A stretch of 64,000 bases of DNA, taken from Fusicatenibacter saccharivorans (lineage in GTDB: Bacteria > Bacillota > Clostridia > Lachnospirales > Lachnospiraceae). Below, one piece after another: positions 1 to 8,698 of the stretch. The stretch spans positions 62,001 through 126,000 of the forward strand of contig NZ_JAQEGR010000007.1 in NCBI RefSeq assembly GCF_027667425.1. The letters are read 5' to 3'. The number at the start of each line of letters is the position of its first letter. The stretch's first letter is position 1. The notes under the pieces are model-generated. The model saw only the letters and a program-made list of their open reading frames with translations. It did no database searches and was not told where the DNA came from. The position numbers and the translations under genes are program-made.

Positions 1-710
1 GAAAAACAGTGATCAAACAAATCGATGAAATGGTTACCTACAATGACCTGTATTCGACCATGGATCATCTGTGGAGTACACTTTTCATGACTGGATACCT
101 GACACAGCGCGGAAGAGAAAGCGATGGCCGCTATTGCCTTGCAATTCCAAACCGGGAAATTCGAAATATCATAACAGAACGGATTCTTACACTGTTTCAG
201 CAGGAAGTGAAAAAAGACGGGAAAATGGCAGAACAGTTCTGCCAGGCACTCTTTGACGGAAAAGCAGCAGAGGTGGAAAGCCTTTTGAATTTGTATTTGC
301 AGAAGACAGTTAGCGTACGCGATACCTTTGTGAGGAAATCACTGAAAGAAAATTTCTATCATGGAATTCTGCTTGGAATCTTAAGCTATAAAAATGACTG
401 GCGTGCATCTTCCAATCGAGAATCGGGAGAAGGATTCAGCGATATTGTGATTGAAATGGGAAATGCAGAAACAGGAATTGTGATAGAAGTGAAGTATACA
501 GATGAGAAAAAAGATCTGGAAAGAGATTGCCGGAAGGCATTGGAGCAGATTCGGGATAAAGATTATACGCAGACACTGTGGCAGGAGGGCTATAAAAAAA
601 TGGTGCAGTATGGGATTGCATTTCATTTAAAACAGTGTTGTGTGATGGAAGAAGAGATGCAGCGTAAGCGGAATCGGAATGGGGCTCTGAATAGTTACAA
701 TTTGTTATAA
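1..710 (+). CDS. C-terminal part of an AAA-ATPase-like / PD-(D/E)XK nuclease-superfamily protein (partial)
   Basis: The frame is open to the left edge, so the N-terminal AAA-ATPase-like half of this large Firmicute/Bacteroidetes family lies outside the window. What remains (233 residues from a GTG at 9) contains the family block MTGYLTQRG, the conserved SVRDTFVRKS and FYHGILLG segments, and a nuclease-fold core: SGEGFSDIVIE near residue 140 followed by GIVIEVKYTD, the D...ExK pattern of PD-(D/E)XK enzymes. The family is abundant in gut bacteria and mostly uncharacterised; DNA cleavage is inferred from the fold only. A strong terminator follows directly, so this gene is not co-transcribed with the rest of the island. 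Confidence 0.8.
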   Translation, partial: KTVIKQIDEMVTYNDLYSTMDHLWSTLFMTGYLTQRGRESDGRYCLAIPNREIRNIITERILTLFQQEVKKDGKMAEQFCQALFDGKAAEVESLLNLYLQKTVSVRDTFVRKSLKENFYHGILLGILSYKNDWRASSNRESGEGFSDIVIEMGNAETGIVIEVKYTDEKKDLERDCRKALEQIRDKDYTQTLWQEGYKKMVQYGIAFHLKQCCVMEEEMQRKRNRNGALNSYNLL

Positions 711-744
711 AATTCAGGGCAGAGATATTGCCCTGAATTTTATA
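710..744 (+). terminator. Intrinsic terminator after the PD-(D/E)XK gene
   Basis: A perfect 12-bp inverted repeat (AAATTCAGGGCA at 710-721, its complement at 729-740) with a 7-nt loop sits at the stop codon and ends in a T/A-rich tail. The A-rich left arm could also serve the opposite strand. Confidence 0.75.
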
Positions 745-832
745 TACGGACAAGTTTCTGTCAATATTTTCCGTTCGATATGAGATAAAATGGTAATATT
801 CAAAAGAAAAAGCCTACCATGAGGAGAAAAAG

Positions 833-1123
833 ATGGAAGAAAAGACAGCAAACATGGCAGAGAATATTCGCGTTACATTCACCGGATTTCACTACATAAA
901 GGATGGCGATTATCCAAATGACTTCGAGGTATGCTTACTGATCCTGAAAGACAACAGCTTATCAGCAGGCTGCTGGGATACAGGATTGTATGCCACGGAA
1001 GGCGGCAAGCAGCCAGGTGCATTCCGACAGGCAAGGGGCTGCTTTATCGATGCGGACTATGTAAAAGCCTGGACGAAGCTGGAGGATAAGGTGTATGATT
1101 TTCAACAGAACAGCATTGTATGA
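833..1123 (+). CDS. Small conserved-looking hypothetical protein (96 aa)
   Basis: Starts at an ATG 6 nt after GAGGAG. It is a compact soluble protein with a CWDTGLY motif and a C-terminal GAFRQARGCFIDADYVKAW stretch, a W-rich beta pattern like small DUF551-type proteins of Clostridia and their phages. I do not recognise a specific family. It is followed 24 nt later by the PARG-like gene, whose own GGGAGGAG site lies in the gap, so the two are probably one operon. Function unknown. Confidence 0.6.
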   Translation: MEEKTANMAENIRVTFTGFHYIKDGDYPNDFEVCLLILKDNSLSAGCWDTGLYATEGGKQPGAFRQARGCFIDADYVKAWTKLEDKVYDFQQNSIV

Positions 1124-1147
1124 TAGGAATACGGGAGGAGAAGTGTA

Positions 1148-1996
1148 ATGGATAGAAGAAGTAATAATATCGCGATATTTCAGGATTCCATGGATATGAT
1201 AAAAGCAAGCCAGAAGCTTCAGCAGGCAGTTCAGCTTTCAATTCAGAACCAAAAACTGTATGTTCCATCTCAGGCGATTGCACTTCCTGAATCTGGAAAA
1301 TCACCTTGCAAAACGATTGTTTCATCCAAAAGAAGCTTCGAAGCCGCCTCTGCATACGCAAAAGCCAGAAAACGAGTCTGTGTCCTGAATTTCGCCTCTG
1401 CAACCAACCCCGGCGGCGGTGTAACACGGGGAAGTACGGCGCAGGAAGAATGCCTTTGCCGATGCAGCACACTGTATCCATGCCTGGACACAGAAACGAT
1501 GTGGCATCAGTTCTATCAACCGCACCGAAAAGCAGGCGATCCACTTTATAATGATGATCTTCTGTACACACCAGAAGTCGTCGTATTTAAGACCGATATC
1601 GCTGCACTGGAACGAATGGAAGAAAAAGACTGGTATCAGGTAGACATCATTACCTGCGCAGCCCCGAATCTCCGAAAGAAACCAAGCAATGCCATGAACC
1701 CGTCTGCAGGAAATGCGCCGGTTAAGATTAGTGAGAAAGCACTGTACGAACTTCAGATGCAAAGGCTGGAACGTGTTTTTCAGGCGGCAGCATCGAACGG
1801 AGCGGAAGTTCTGATTTTAGGAGCGTTTGGCTGCGGCGCTTTCTGCAACCCGCCAAGAATTGTAGCACGGGTATTTCGGAGCGTACAGGAAAAATATGCA
1901 TCCTATTTTGAAACGATAGAATATGCGGTGTTCTGCGGCAAAAATGATACGTTAAATTATGATACATTCAATCAGGCGCTTGGAGGTAGAAAATAA
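1148..1996 (+). CDS. Microbial PARG-like ADP-ribosyl-glycohydrolase (TIGR02452 type, macrodomain fold)
   Basis: A 282-aa protein with the poly(ADP-ribose) glycohydrolase signature GGG-X7-QEE: GGGVTRGSTAQEE around residues 95-107, directly after the NFASATNP strand. The two glutamates of QEE are the catalytic pair in PARG enzymes. Later motifs (ITCAAPNLR, LILGAFGCGAFCNPP) match the rest of the macrodomain core. The family removes ADP-ribose from proteins or nucleic acids in the cytoplasm, and in bacteria it often sits in conflict or nucleic-acid repair islands. GGGAGGAG precedes the ATG. Substrate here is unknown; the RNA-repair-like neighbours hint at an ADP-ribosylated nucleic acid or protein, which is inference. 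Confidence 0.88.
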   Translation: MDRRSNNIAIFQDSMDMIKASQKLQQAVQLSIQNQKLYVPSQAIALPESGKSPCKTIVSSKRSFEAASAYAKARKRVCVLNFASATNPGGGVTRGSTAQEECLCRCSTLYPCLDTETMWHQFYQPHRKAGDPLYNDDLLYTPEVVVFKTDIAALERMEEKDWYQVDIITCAAPNLRKKPSNAMNPSAGNAPVKISEKALYELQMQRLERVFQAAASNGAEVLILGAFGCGAFCNPPRIVARVFRSVQEKYASYFETIEYAVFCGKNDTLNYDTFNQALGGRK

Positions 1997-2243
1997 AATT
2001 TATAGCAACCCCGAAAAGAATGCAAAAAATTCAGTACCACAGAGTGTGAATTACTGTGTCACAGATTTTCGTCGTACCCTGGTACGCTTTAAAATTTGTT
2101 CCTTGCGATTCGCATTTTGTAGCATTGTCTTTTTTTCATTATTTTCGGGCTTTTCTATAAACTGGGCTCTGAAAGAACGTAAAAGCGAACCAAAAATATG
2201 ACTTCATGAAAGGCAGACAAGATTAATTTTTTTAGAATAAAAA

Positions 2244-2277
2244 GCGTTGTACAAATGTCGCCTATAATAAGTAGAAT
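2244..2277 (+). promoter_or_regulatory. Island promoter/operator motif, copy 1
   Basis: GCGTT-N2-ACAAA-N3-CGC-CTAT at 2244-2265 followed after 6 nt by TAGAAT. The same arrangement with identical 28-nt spacing occurs at 6984 (before the WYL gene) and 8699 (before the HAD gene). GCG...CGC form an inverted repeat. I read it as a -10 (TAGAAT) with an overlapping operator, possibly for the WYL protein. The rest of the 1997-2311 gap is AT-rich and shows nothing else convincing. Confidence 0.6.
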
Positions 2278-2311
2278 AGGCTATGACAAACAGGAGAGGG
2301 GAAGAGGATAA

Positions 2312-2640
2312 ATGAAGGTTCTGAACTTTGAAGACAGCGTTTACAAAGCAAATGCAATCCGCAAGGTATTGAACCAATGTGGCGTGGCTAAAATTGAACT
2401 GGTGTCAAATGTCGAGGATGGTCTGCAGATGCTGAAGAATGCAGAAGACACTGGGGATCCGTTCGATTTGATTATCACAGATATGCATTATCCCATGAAG
2501 CAGGGAGCTGTTAGTGATACGGAGGCGGGAGAAAAGCTGGTTCAGCTCCTGCAGGAGCAGGGCAAACAGACAAAGGTTATCGTATGCTCATCCAGAAATA
2601 TGAAGCTTCCCGGAGTGTATGGTTGTATCTGGTATTCGGA
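2312..2640 (+). pseudogene. Truncated response-regulator receiver domain
   Basis: The first ~108 codons encode a receiver-like domain: MKVLNFEDSVYKANAIRKVL, then DLIITDMHYPM with the phospho-acceptor aspartate, and KVIVCSSRN. After GCIWYSE the frame turns into an unrelated tail that stops at 2755, because the downstream half is replaced by the middle of a phosphoesterase gene in another frame. No DNA-binding output domain is present. The likely cause is a deletion joining two neighbouring genes near 2630-2645. It is served by the promoter motif at 2244. A 147-aa hybrid could still be translated but probably has no normal output. Confidence 0.75.
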
Positions 2641-3268
2641 AAGAAGATACTCTTTATATCTTAGGCGATGTAGTCGATCGTGGACCAGAGCCAATGAAAA
2701 TCCTGAAATACATGATGGCACATTCCAATATCATTCCGATCATAGGAAATCATGAAGTTATGGCGCTACCGAATCTCAAACTTCTGGTGCTGGAAGTTTC
2801 GAGAAATTTTCTGGATAAACTGCCGCCGAAGGTGTATCGGGATTTTGACAACTGGACGCAGAACGGCAGTACCAGTACAATCCAGGATTTTCGCAAACTG
2901 CCGCAGGAAGAACGGCACCAGGTAGTAGAATACATGAAATCATTCCGCCCATACGGAAAGGAAATTGTTAATGGCAGGAATACTGGCTGGTGCATGCCGG
3001 ACTGGATCATTTTTCAGAAACAAAACATCTGGAAGAATATTCGGTAGATGATCTGGTATGGACGCGGATTGACTACGAAATTCCATATTTCGATGATATC
3101 ATTGTAGTCAGCGGACATACACCGACACAGAATATCCTTGGGAATAGCCACCCAGGGTATATTTTTAAAGCAAACCATCACATTGCGATCGACTGTGGAG
3201 CAGGGAAAATCAATGGAAGACTGGCGGCAATCTGTCTGGATACCGGGGAAGAATATTATGCACGGTAA
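2641..3268 (+). pseudogene. Metallophosphoesterase (PPP-type) remnant, N-terminally deleted and frameshifted
   Basis: Reads EDTLYILGDVVDRGPEP (GDxxDRG metal-binding motif) and IIPIIGNHE (GNHE motif), so it is a calcineurin-like serine/threonine or nucleotide phosphatase. The first ~30 residues with the initial GD-x-H metal motif are missing, replaced by the receiver fragment. A second lesion lies at about 2976-2990: the reading passes from NGRNTGWCMPDW in frame 3 to LVHAGLDHFSE in frame 2, consistent with a 1-2 nt indel. The C-terminal SGHTPTQ and DCGAG motifs follow intact. With two lesions it cannot make an active enzyme. Confidence 0.82.
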
Positions 3269-3303
3269 ATGCTGTAAAGAACGAAATAGGGAGGAGTATG
3301 AAA

Positions 3304-3549
3304 ATGAATTTTAAATTGATTTTAGATAAATGGAATCTTGTATCAGAAAAAGGACTGCCGGAGGACGGAACCTGGTGTTTTGTGGCATGGAAAAACTGCA
3401 CAGGCGAATATGAATGGGCCATCGGAGGCTATCAAGAAGCGGAGCATCAGTTCTATGTCAATTTTGGCATGGGAGGAATGGTTCTTGAAGAGGAAGAGGC
3501 TGTCGCATGGGCGGAACTTTTCAAAGATGAAGTTTTTACAGCGGAGTAA
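3304..3549 (+). CDS. Small hypothetical protein (81 aa)
   Basis: I chose the ATG at 3304 because GGAGG at 3290-3294 is then 9 nt away; the ATG at 3298 would leave only 3 nt. The protein is acidic with regularly spaced tryptophans (GTWCFVAWKN, EYEWAIGGYQ, NFGMGGMVL, AVAWAEL). It resembles the small W-rich protein at 833 and may be the same broad superfamily of phage/island-associated proteins. No function is known. Confidence 0.6.
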   Translation: MNFKLILDKWNLVSEKGLPEDGTWCFVAWKNCTGEYEWAIGGYQEAEHQFYVNFGMGGMVLEEEEAVAWAELFKDEVFTAE

Positions 3550-3579
3550 GGAAAATCTTCAAAGAAAAGAGGAATACGA

Positions 3580-3862
3580 ATGAGCCAGAAACGATCAAGA
3601 GTAAAGATGAATGTAGATATAGCAAAGATGAGAAAAGCGGGAAGTACAGAAGAGACTGCTGGATTTCTTCCGGAAGAGGGGATTTTCTTATGAGGTTCAT
3701 ATTGGATACCTATATCATGGACAAATGACACAGGAGGGGTGGCAGCAGATTTTGACAGAACTTAAAGAGTGCGGGCTGGCACAGTTTATCCATGATGTTT
3801 TTGTGTATGACATGCCTGGAAAAATTCTTGTGGTAGAAGATGGAAAGCAAGAATATAGATAG
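3580..3862 (+). pseudogene. Probable frameshifted small gene (two ORF fragments)
   Basis: A 37-codon ORF (3580-3693, starting MSQKRSRVKMNVDIAKMR) runs into a second open stretch in another frame, which contains GWQQILTELKECGLAQF and KILVVEDGKQEYR and ends at 3862 (its own first ATG is at 3725). Fragment 1 lies 30 nt after the previous gene. I cannot tell whether this is one gene split by a frameshift or two micro-ORFs. The family is not recognised. Confidence 0.35.
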
Positions 3863-4043
3863 TTCTTTCAAAAGTGCATGGTTGCGGCTAAAACGAATTG
3901 TCAGATAATAGGTAAACAAATAAGAAAAAAAGCAAATTCATATCAAAAATAATAAAAAAGAATGGTAAAAGAAAGTGGATTGCGTTATAATAAAAACAAT
4001 TAAAATGTGTAACAAAAAATCAATAAAGTTAGTATAAAAGAGA

Positions 4044-4565
4044 ATGAAAAAAGTAATGGAAAATGACATTTATATCGCCCAAAAGAGAATCAGTACAGAA
4101 AATTTTTTGTTGAAACTGAATCGACAGGCACATCAGCTTGAAGTTTATAAAAAAGCAGATGGGCAGGCTCTGCGGAAGAACTACAGCATCCGAAAGGATT
4201 TTGTCCCGTGTGAATATACGATTTATGAAAAAATCAAGGAAATGCCATGCCTGTTCGGCCGCGAAGATTCCCCAACTCCTTATGGTGTGTTTGATATTGT
4301 AAAAAAATCAAAGGTAAAAGAAGAATATATCAGCGGCTATCATAAAAAGTATGAACGGATAAAATTTTTTGGCTATCTGGTGATTTTCGAAGACTACTTT
4401 ATTCACAGTGATCTTTATATGGACAGAGTGACATCTGAAACATTTGAGCAGGCAGAGCCAATCAGCAACGGAGATACCGGCACGGCAGGCTGCATTCGGG
4501 TCAGCCAGAAAAATGTAGAGTGGTTGCTGGAAAATATAGAAGTAGGAACTACGGTAATCCTTTGA
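4044..4565 (+). CDS. L,D-transpeptidase (YkuD)-like catalytic protein
   Basis: A 173-aa protein with the YkuD pattern: YFIHSDLYM around residue 125, with the conserved histidine, and GDTGTAGCIRVSQKN about 30 residues later, with the catalytic cysteine. Upstream TPYGVFDI matches the family's T-P-x-G-x-F block. L,D-transpeptidases form 3-3 peptidoglycan cross-links via an acyl-Cys intermediate. Unusual points are the residue pair before the Cys (A-G rather than H-G) and the lack of any signal peptide or membrane anchor, so it may be cytoplasmic or act on another acyl substrate. No strong Shine-Dalgarno precedes the ATG (only an A/G-rich AGAG). Confidence 0.7.
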   Translation: MKKVMENDIYIAQKRISTENFLLKLNRQAHQLEVYKKADGQALRKNYSIRKDFVPCEYTIYEKIKEMPCLFGREDSPTPYGVFDIVKKSKVKEEYISGYHKKYERIKFFGYLVIFEDYFIHSDLYMDRVTSETFEQAEPISNGDTGTAGCIRVSQKNVEWLLENIEVGTTVIL

Positions 4566-4580
4566 TGAAGTGGGGGAGCG

Positions 4581-4676
4581 ATGGAAAAATACTGGGAAGA
4601 CGTTAAAAATACGGAAGAAATAGATCGAGGTTTGTATATCATACTTCCTCTTCGATATCAAGGGGATTTTCAGTAG
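4581..4676 (+). CDS. Possible 31-aa micro-ORF
   Basis: MEKYWEDVKNTEEIDRG... starts 5 nt after GGGGGAG and lies between the transpeptidase and the next gene. The ribosome binding site is good but the product is very short and not recognised; it may be the head of a truncated gene. Confidence 0.3.
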   Translation: MEKYWEDVKNTEEIDRGLYIILPLRYQGDFQ

Positions 4677-4697
4677 ATACCGTTTAGTGCGAAAAAA

Positions 4698-5903
4698 ATG
4701 AATACAAACCAGAAAGATCAATCCGATGAAGAAAAGGATCGCTCCGGATTTGATTCCGATGATTTTCTGGAAATTCTATCCATAAAATGCCGTTCTGGCG
4801 AATTTGTCAAAAGGTGTATGCTGGAGGAGAAGGCTGCAACGGTGCAGAAAAAATGGAAAGAAGCAGTAAAGATCTCCTTTCCGTATGATCTGACGCAATT
4901 GCAGGTATTTTCTTTCAACAATGGAATTGCCTTTTTAACCGTGTATCTGGCATATAAAAATAAAGACGTCCAGGAAATTTATCAGTTAATCAATCCGGGA
5001 TACATAGATGATAAAAAACAGGAAATTCAGGACAGCCTGTTAGCAATTTTAGAACAGGAAGTATTTGAATCATGGCATAAGGAATATGGCGTTCAGTTAA
5101 AATGGTTCGGACAAAGCGAAAAAACAAAAATCTACATGATGAAAGAAGCTTACCGACTGAATGTGGCGGCACTTCCGAAACGTTTTGAAGAACGGAAGAT
5201 TGCGGAGAAAATTGCCTATAATGAACATCGGCTGATTGATGTAACGAAGGAGTTTTCCGATTTATCGGAGAAAGATGTTGAGTATGCATCTGGGGCAAGG
5301 GATGTAAATGACAGCCATTATGGATGGGCATGTGCAATTACATCACAGGAGATTGCCTATGCGTATGGTCCCAAACCGGGGAAAACAGTTCCACTTACAG
5401 CGGAAGCATTGCTAGAACGAGCAGAAGACGATCTGGCACTAACGATGATTGTAATGTATCAAAAATATACTTGTATGCTGTTGAACGAAAAAATCCATGA
5501 GAGATTTCAGGGGATTTCAGCTCAGAGTATTCGAGGACTGAAAAAAGAAGCATTAGAATTCATCGCATACGGAACATTGACACCATCCCAGGTGTCAAAA
5601 TGAAATAATGTCTGTGAGACATATCGAGCGCTGCAGAAAGAAAATGGCGTGAATGAAGCACTGGATGAGATCAAAGAAAAAATTGAACTGTTAAACGAAG
5701 AACAGGATCACATCGACAGCAAGCGGGAATCACGAGTGAGTATGATTATTGCGGTATTTGGATTCGTTTCCATTATCGCGGCGGCGTTACAGATATTAGA
5801 TTACCTGAGTTCAGGGAGAGGGGTGATGATTGGGGGATTTATTGGTGCTGTGAGTGGTATTTTATGTATTAGCTTAGTATTGTATTTCAAGCAAAAAAAT
5901 TAA
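4698..5903 (+). pseudogene. Membrane-anchored hypothetical protein interrupted by an in-frame TGA
   Basis: The first part (301 codons, 4698-5600) is soluble and charged. After the TGA at 5601-5603 the same frame stays open and continues NNVCETYRALQKENGVNEAL, a coiled-coil-like stretch (IKEKIELLNEEQDHI) and two hydrophobic helices (IIAVFGFVSIIAAALQIL; IGGFIGAVSGILCISLVLYF), stopping at 5903. Because no frameshift is needed, a single nonsense mutation in one ~401-codon gene is the simplest reading. The layout (soluble head, coiled coil, two C-terminal membrane helices) is reminiscent of CorA-like proteins, but no GMN motif is present, so I leave the function open. A GTG at 5649 could restart the C-terminal piece. 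Confidence 0.6.
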
Positions 5904-6081
5904 AAAGTTGTTGCAGAAAAATTTAGAGAGATTTCGAATATCTGAGGTGAATGAAATGGACCAGTCGGAATAGATGTAACTAATTGAGAAGCTTGAATAG
6001 TGAGAGCAAAAAGTTTAAGTAAAGTGCTAAATCGAAGAAGAGATTGTATAATTAAATGCAAGAAATGAGGGAAAGAGAAAA

Positions 6082-6903
6082 ATGGTAGAAGATAGAGTGA
6101 AAAATTTTAATTGTAAGCAAAAAGAAAGTTTGATTAAAATAATTGATGAATTAGGGGAAAAAGCAAAAAAAAAGCATTATTATGTGGGCTATTTTGAAAA
6201 TGAAAATAATACATTTAATATAATGAATTTGGAAGATAAAGAAAAACATGATTATTTAAATTATTATTGGTGTGAATATCAAATAGAAAATGAACAATTT
6301 AAAATTACCATGTTTTATAAAGACTTCGACTGTGGATCTGGTAATATACATGTTCTACCAGGAGCGATTCAGGTATGGAAAAAAATAGAAGAAGATGGTT
6401 GGGATTGCTTTGGATTTTGTGAAAAAACTTTGAGTAGATCTAATAGAAATAAAGAGGGAATCGTCGAGTATAAAATGATTGGAGGAAAACCATATTGCGA
6501 ATATGGGTGGATGCCATTAATTGAAACACCTGTGTTTTATGATGACAAAATCTTAGATAATTTTATTGATAATATTAAAAATAACACTGTGCAAGGTGTT
6601 AAAAATACTATGAATAGTAATGAATTTTATAAAAATGTAAAAGATTATTCATCACATGGGAGATCGGGACATTATATGCGATATTCTTTACTCAAATACG
6701 AGTACAAAGAAAACTATTTATATTATAAAACAATGTATATTACAAACATAGGTTTTTTTACAAAATATGATGGAGAAAAAGTAGCATTTGAACTGGGAAA
6801 CGGTATTAATGGGTGTGGACCTAATTACTATGATGATAAATCTAATAAATGGATAATACAAAAAGAACAATATAAAGAGGATTTTAGTAACCATATTGCA
6901 TAA
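6082..6903 (+). CDS. AT-rich hypothetical protein (273 aa)
   Basis: Starts after GAGGGAAAGAG, with a TATAAT-like -10 (TATAAT at about 6047) upstream. The product is rich in Asn, Lys, Tyr and Ile (for example DYLNYYWCEYQIEN, DNIKNNTVQGVKNTMNS), with no motif I recognise and no membrane segment. Codon use is strikingly more AT-rich than any neighbour, pointing to recent transfer. It is closed by its own strong terminator and behaves as a single-gene insertion (cargo) between the broken membrane protein and the WYL regulator. It could be an immunity or effector protein; there is no direct evidence. Confidence 0.65.
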   Translation: MVEDRVKNFNCKQKESLIKIIDELGEKAKKKHYYVGYFENENNTFNIMNLEDKEKHDYLNYYWCEYQIENEQFKITMFYKDFDCGSGNIHVLPGAIQVWKKIEEDGWDCFGFCEKTLSRSNRNKEGIVEYKMIGGKPYCEYGWMPLIETPVFYDDKILDNFIDNIKNNTVQGVKNTMNSNEFYKNVKDYSSHGRSGHYMRYSLLKYEYKENYLYYKTMYITNIGFFTKYDGEKVAFELGNGINGCGPNYYDDKSNKWIIQKEQYKEDFSNHIA

Positions 6904-6932
6904 TATGAAAAAGCGATCTGACGATGCTGTAC

Positions 6933-6971
6933 ATGCTGCCCAGATAATGAATGGGCAGCATGATTTTTTTT
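6933..6971 (+). terminator. Intrinsic terminator after the AT-rich gene
   Basis: ATGCTGCCC (6933-6941) pairs perfectly with GGGCAGCAT (6953-6961), followed by GATTTTTTTT. It separates the 6082 gene from the WYL promoter 13 nt downstream. Confidence 0.88.
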
Positions 6972-6983
6972 AAAATGTATAAG

Positions 6984-7017
6984 GCGTTATACAAATGACG
7001 CTTATAACTGCTAGAAT
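6984..7017 (+). promoter_or_regulatory. Island promoter/operator motif, copy 2 (before the WYL regulator)
   Basis: GCGTT-AT-ACAAA-TGA-CGC-TTAT at 6984-7005, then TAGAAT at 7012-7017, with the same spacing as the copies at 2244 and 8699. Its position before the WYL gene suggests autoregulation. Confidence 0.65.
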
Positions 7018-7107
7018 GACCTCAACAAAGGAAAAGATCGAAAATTAAATGTAGCCAGGGAAAAATCCAGCAACTGGATACTCAGATTAAGTGGAGGAAT
7101 ACAAACA

Positions 7108-8283
7108 ATGGGCTTAAAGAACGATATAAAATTTAAAATTTTACAGGAGCTAATGCAAGAGACAAATATAGAAAGACCAATATCCATTTGGAAACTGCGC
7201 GATGCTGTTTATGGGGAAATTTCCGTAGAGGGAGACAAAGAGAAGAAAAAGAACAAACGCGATAACCAGATCAGAACTGTAAAAAAGGATGTCTTTGAAC
7301 TGGAAGCGGAAGGCATTGTTACGATCACCGAGATGGATGAGGATGGAAAGATAGATAATAAAAAGAATATTATCTATTACAATCATCCATTGAGTCAGAA
7401 AAAACTGCCATTTCTGATTGAACATATTTTTACCATGACAGCAACGATGGAGGAAAAACAGGAAATTATTCGAGATCTGATCACCTGTGCCGGAGTAGGA
7501 AATATTAAGAAATATCATTGCTATCTGGAAAGGTTTTCCCCGGAATATTTATTAGATGATGTGGGAAAAGCGAAGGTTTCAAAAGAACGGAAATATCCGA
7601 AAATACCGCAGATGGAAGGCGAAGAGGTCGTCCGCCGGGCAGAACCGTGCCACTATACAAATCTGCATGAGAATATGAGCAGAATCTTTGAAGCACTGAG
7701 CAATCAGACAGGACAGTTTTTTCGGAAAATCTCATTTAAACTCATACAGTATACGAAATCAGGGGAGCGTGCTTATGTCGATGGTGGAAAGGTCTATGTC
7801 ATTTCACCTTATTTCATCAGCAGTTCAAATGGGAAACTGTGGCTGGTTGGAAACCATGAGCCGTATCAGGGTTTGTCCAATTATCCGATTGAACGCATGG
7901 ACGAAATTCAGGTGCTTGAGCCGGGAGAGGGAAGATACCGTCCGATGTCTGAATTGGAAGACGAGAACAAGAAGCTGGATAAGTATCGTTATGTAGCAGA
8001 ACACCAGGGTGGCAGCTATGGCAGTGTGGAACCCATCATTTTACGGGTGCGGAAAACGCCAAATGCTTATACGATCATGTATCATACGTTTGATGATGAG
8101 TTTTATTTCCTAAAGGGTGGAACAGAGGAATATGATCGGGTGCTGGTATATCGAACCGCGTATTTTATGGCAAACTGGGCGATGATGAATTCAAGGGATG
8201 TCATCGTGGAGACGCCGTCTGTACAGGAACTGATCCGAAATAAAATGAAAGAACTGGAAGGGCTTTATCAGACCAATGAATAA
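7108..8283 (+). CDS. WYL-domain transcriptional regulator
   Basis: 391 aa. The N-terminal ~90 residues are a winged-helix-like DNA-binding region (RPISIWKLRDAVYG, RTVKKDVFELEAEGIV). The centre and C-terminus form a WYL domain, with GKLWLVGNHEPYQGLSNYPI as the ligand-binding beta segment and an R-rich WYL-C-like tail. WYL regulators sense nucleic acids or nucleotides and commonly control phage-defence and DNA/RNA-damage genes. GTGGAGG is 12 nt before the ATG. A copy of the island operator lies ~90 bp upstream and two more lie before the genes at 2312 and 8784, so it is the best candidate to bind them (inference). Confidence 0.85.
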   Translation: MGLKNDIKFKILQELMQETNIERPISIWKLRDAVYGEISVEGDKEKKKNKRDNQIRTVKKDVFELEAEGIVTITEMDEDGKIDNKKNIIYYNHPLSQKKLPFLIEHIFTMTATMEEKQEIIRDLITCAGVGNIKKYHCYLERFSPEYLLDDVGKAKVSKERKYPKIPQMEGEEVVRRAEPCHYTNLHENMSRIFEALSNQTGQFFRKISFKLIQYTKSGERAYVDGGKVYVISPYFISSSNGKLWLVGNHEPYQGLSNYPIERMDEIQVLEPGEGRYRPMSELEDENKKLDKYRYVAEHQGGSYGSVEPIILRVRKTPNAYTIMYHTFDDEFYFLKGGTEEYDRVLVYRTAYFMANWAMMNSRDVIVETPSVQELIRNKMKELEGLYQTNE

Positions 8284-8373
8284 ACCAGAAGTTCAATGAA
8301 AAATTCTGGAAAGTGTGTAAAAATAGGGAAATATAAAAATTTTTGCAGGGTGCGTAAGGAGGCGTTTGTTACG

Positions 8374-8655
8374 ATGACAGAACAAGGTAAGGTTCATTAT
8401 CTACTGGTGCGTGGCTATGAGGAATTTCATGATGAGGATGAGTGGCTTGGAATTTATTCCACTTGGGAAAATGCAATTGCTGCATATGAGAGAGAACATG
8501 CTGCGCTGGAAAGAGAAAAGGCGAGAGATCTGGAAACCTTTGGCGAACGGGCTATGCAGCTTGCCATGCGTGAAGAAATCCAGATTCACAGCTTTGAGGA
8601 AACGACGGGGAGATGGCGATACCATCTCCAGTCAAAAGAAAATCTGCAGAAATGA
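8374..8655 (+). CDS. Small hypothetical protein (93 aa)
   Basis: The start at ATG 8374 is supported by AAGGAGG 11 nt upstream; an upstream in-frame ATG at 8296 has no such site. The N-terminus is a beta-rich segment (VHYLLVRGYEEF, EWLGIYSTWENAIAAYERE), followed by an amphipathic helix rich in Glu and Arg. It looks like a short counter- or accessory-type protein in the WYL transcription unit, 90 nt after the regulator. No known family. Confidence 0.55.
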   Translation: MTEQGKVHYLLVRGYEEFHDEDEWLGIYSTWENAIAAYEREHAALEREKARDLETFGERAMQLAMREEIQIHSFEETTGRWRYHLQSKENLQK

Positions 8656-8698
8656 AAAATGGAATTGTAGTATGAATTATTTTTTTGTTCCGCAAGAA

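Noticed and set aside
5601..5603. TGA as a selenocysteine codon
   Set aside because: No redox motif surrounds it and no SECIS-like hairpin was seen just downstream; a nonsense mutation is simpler.
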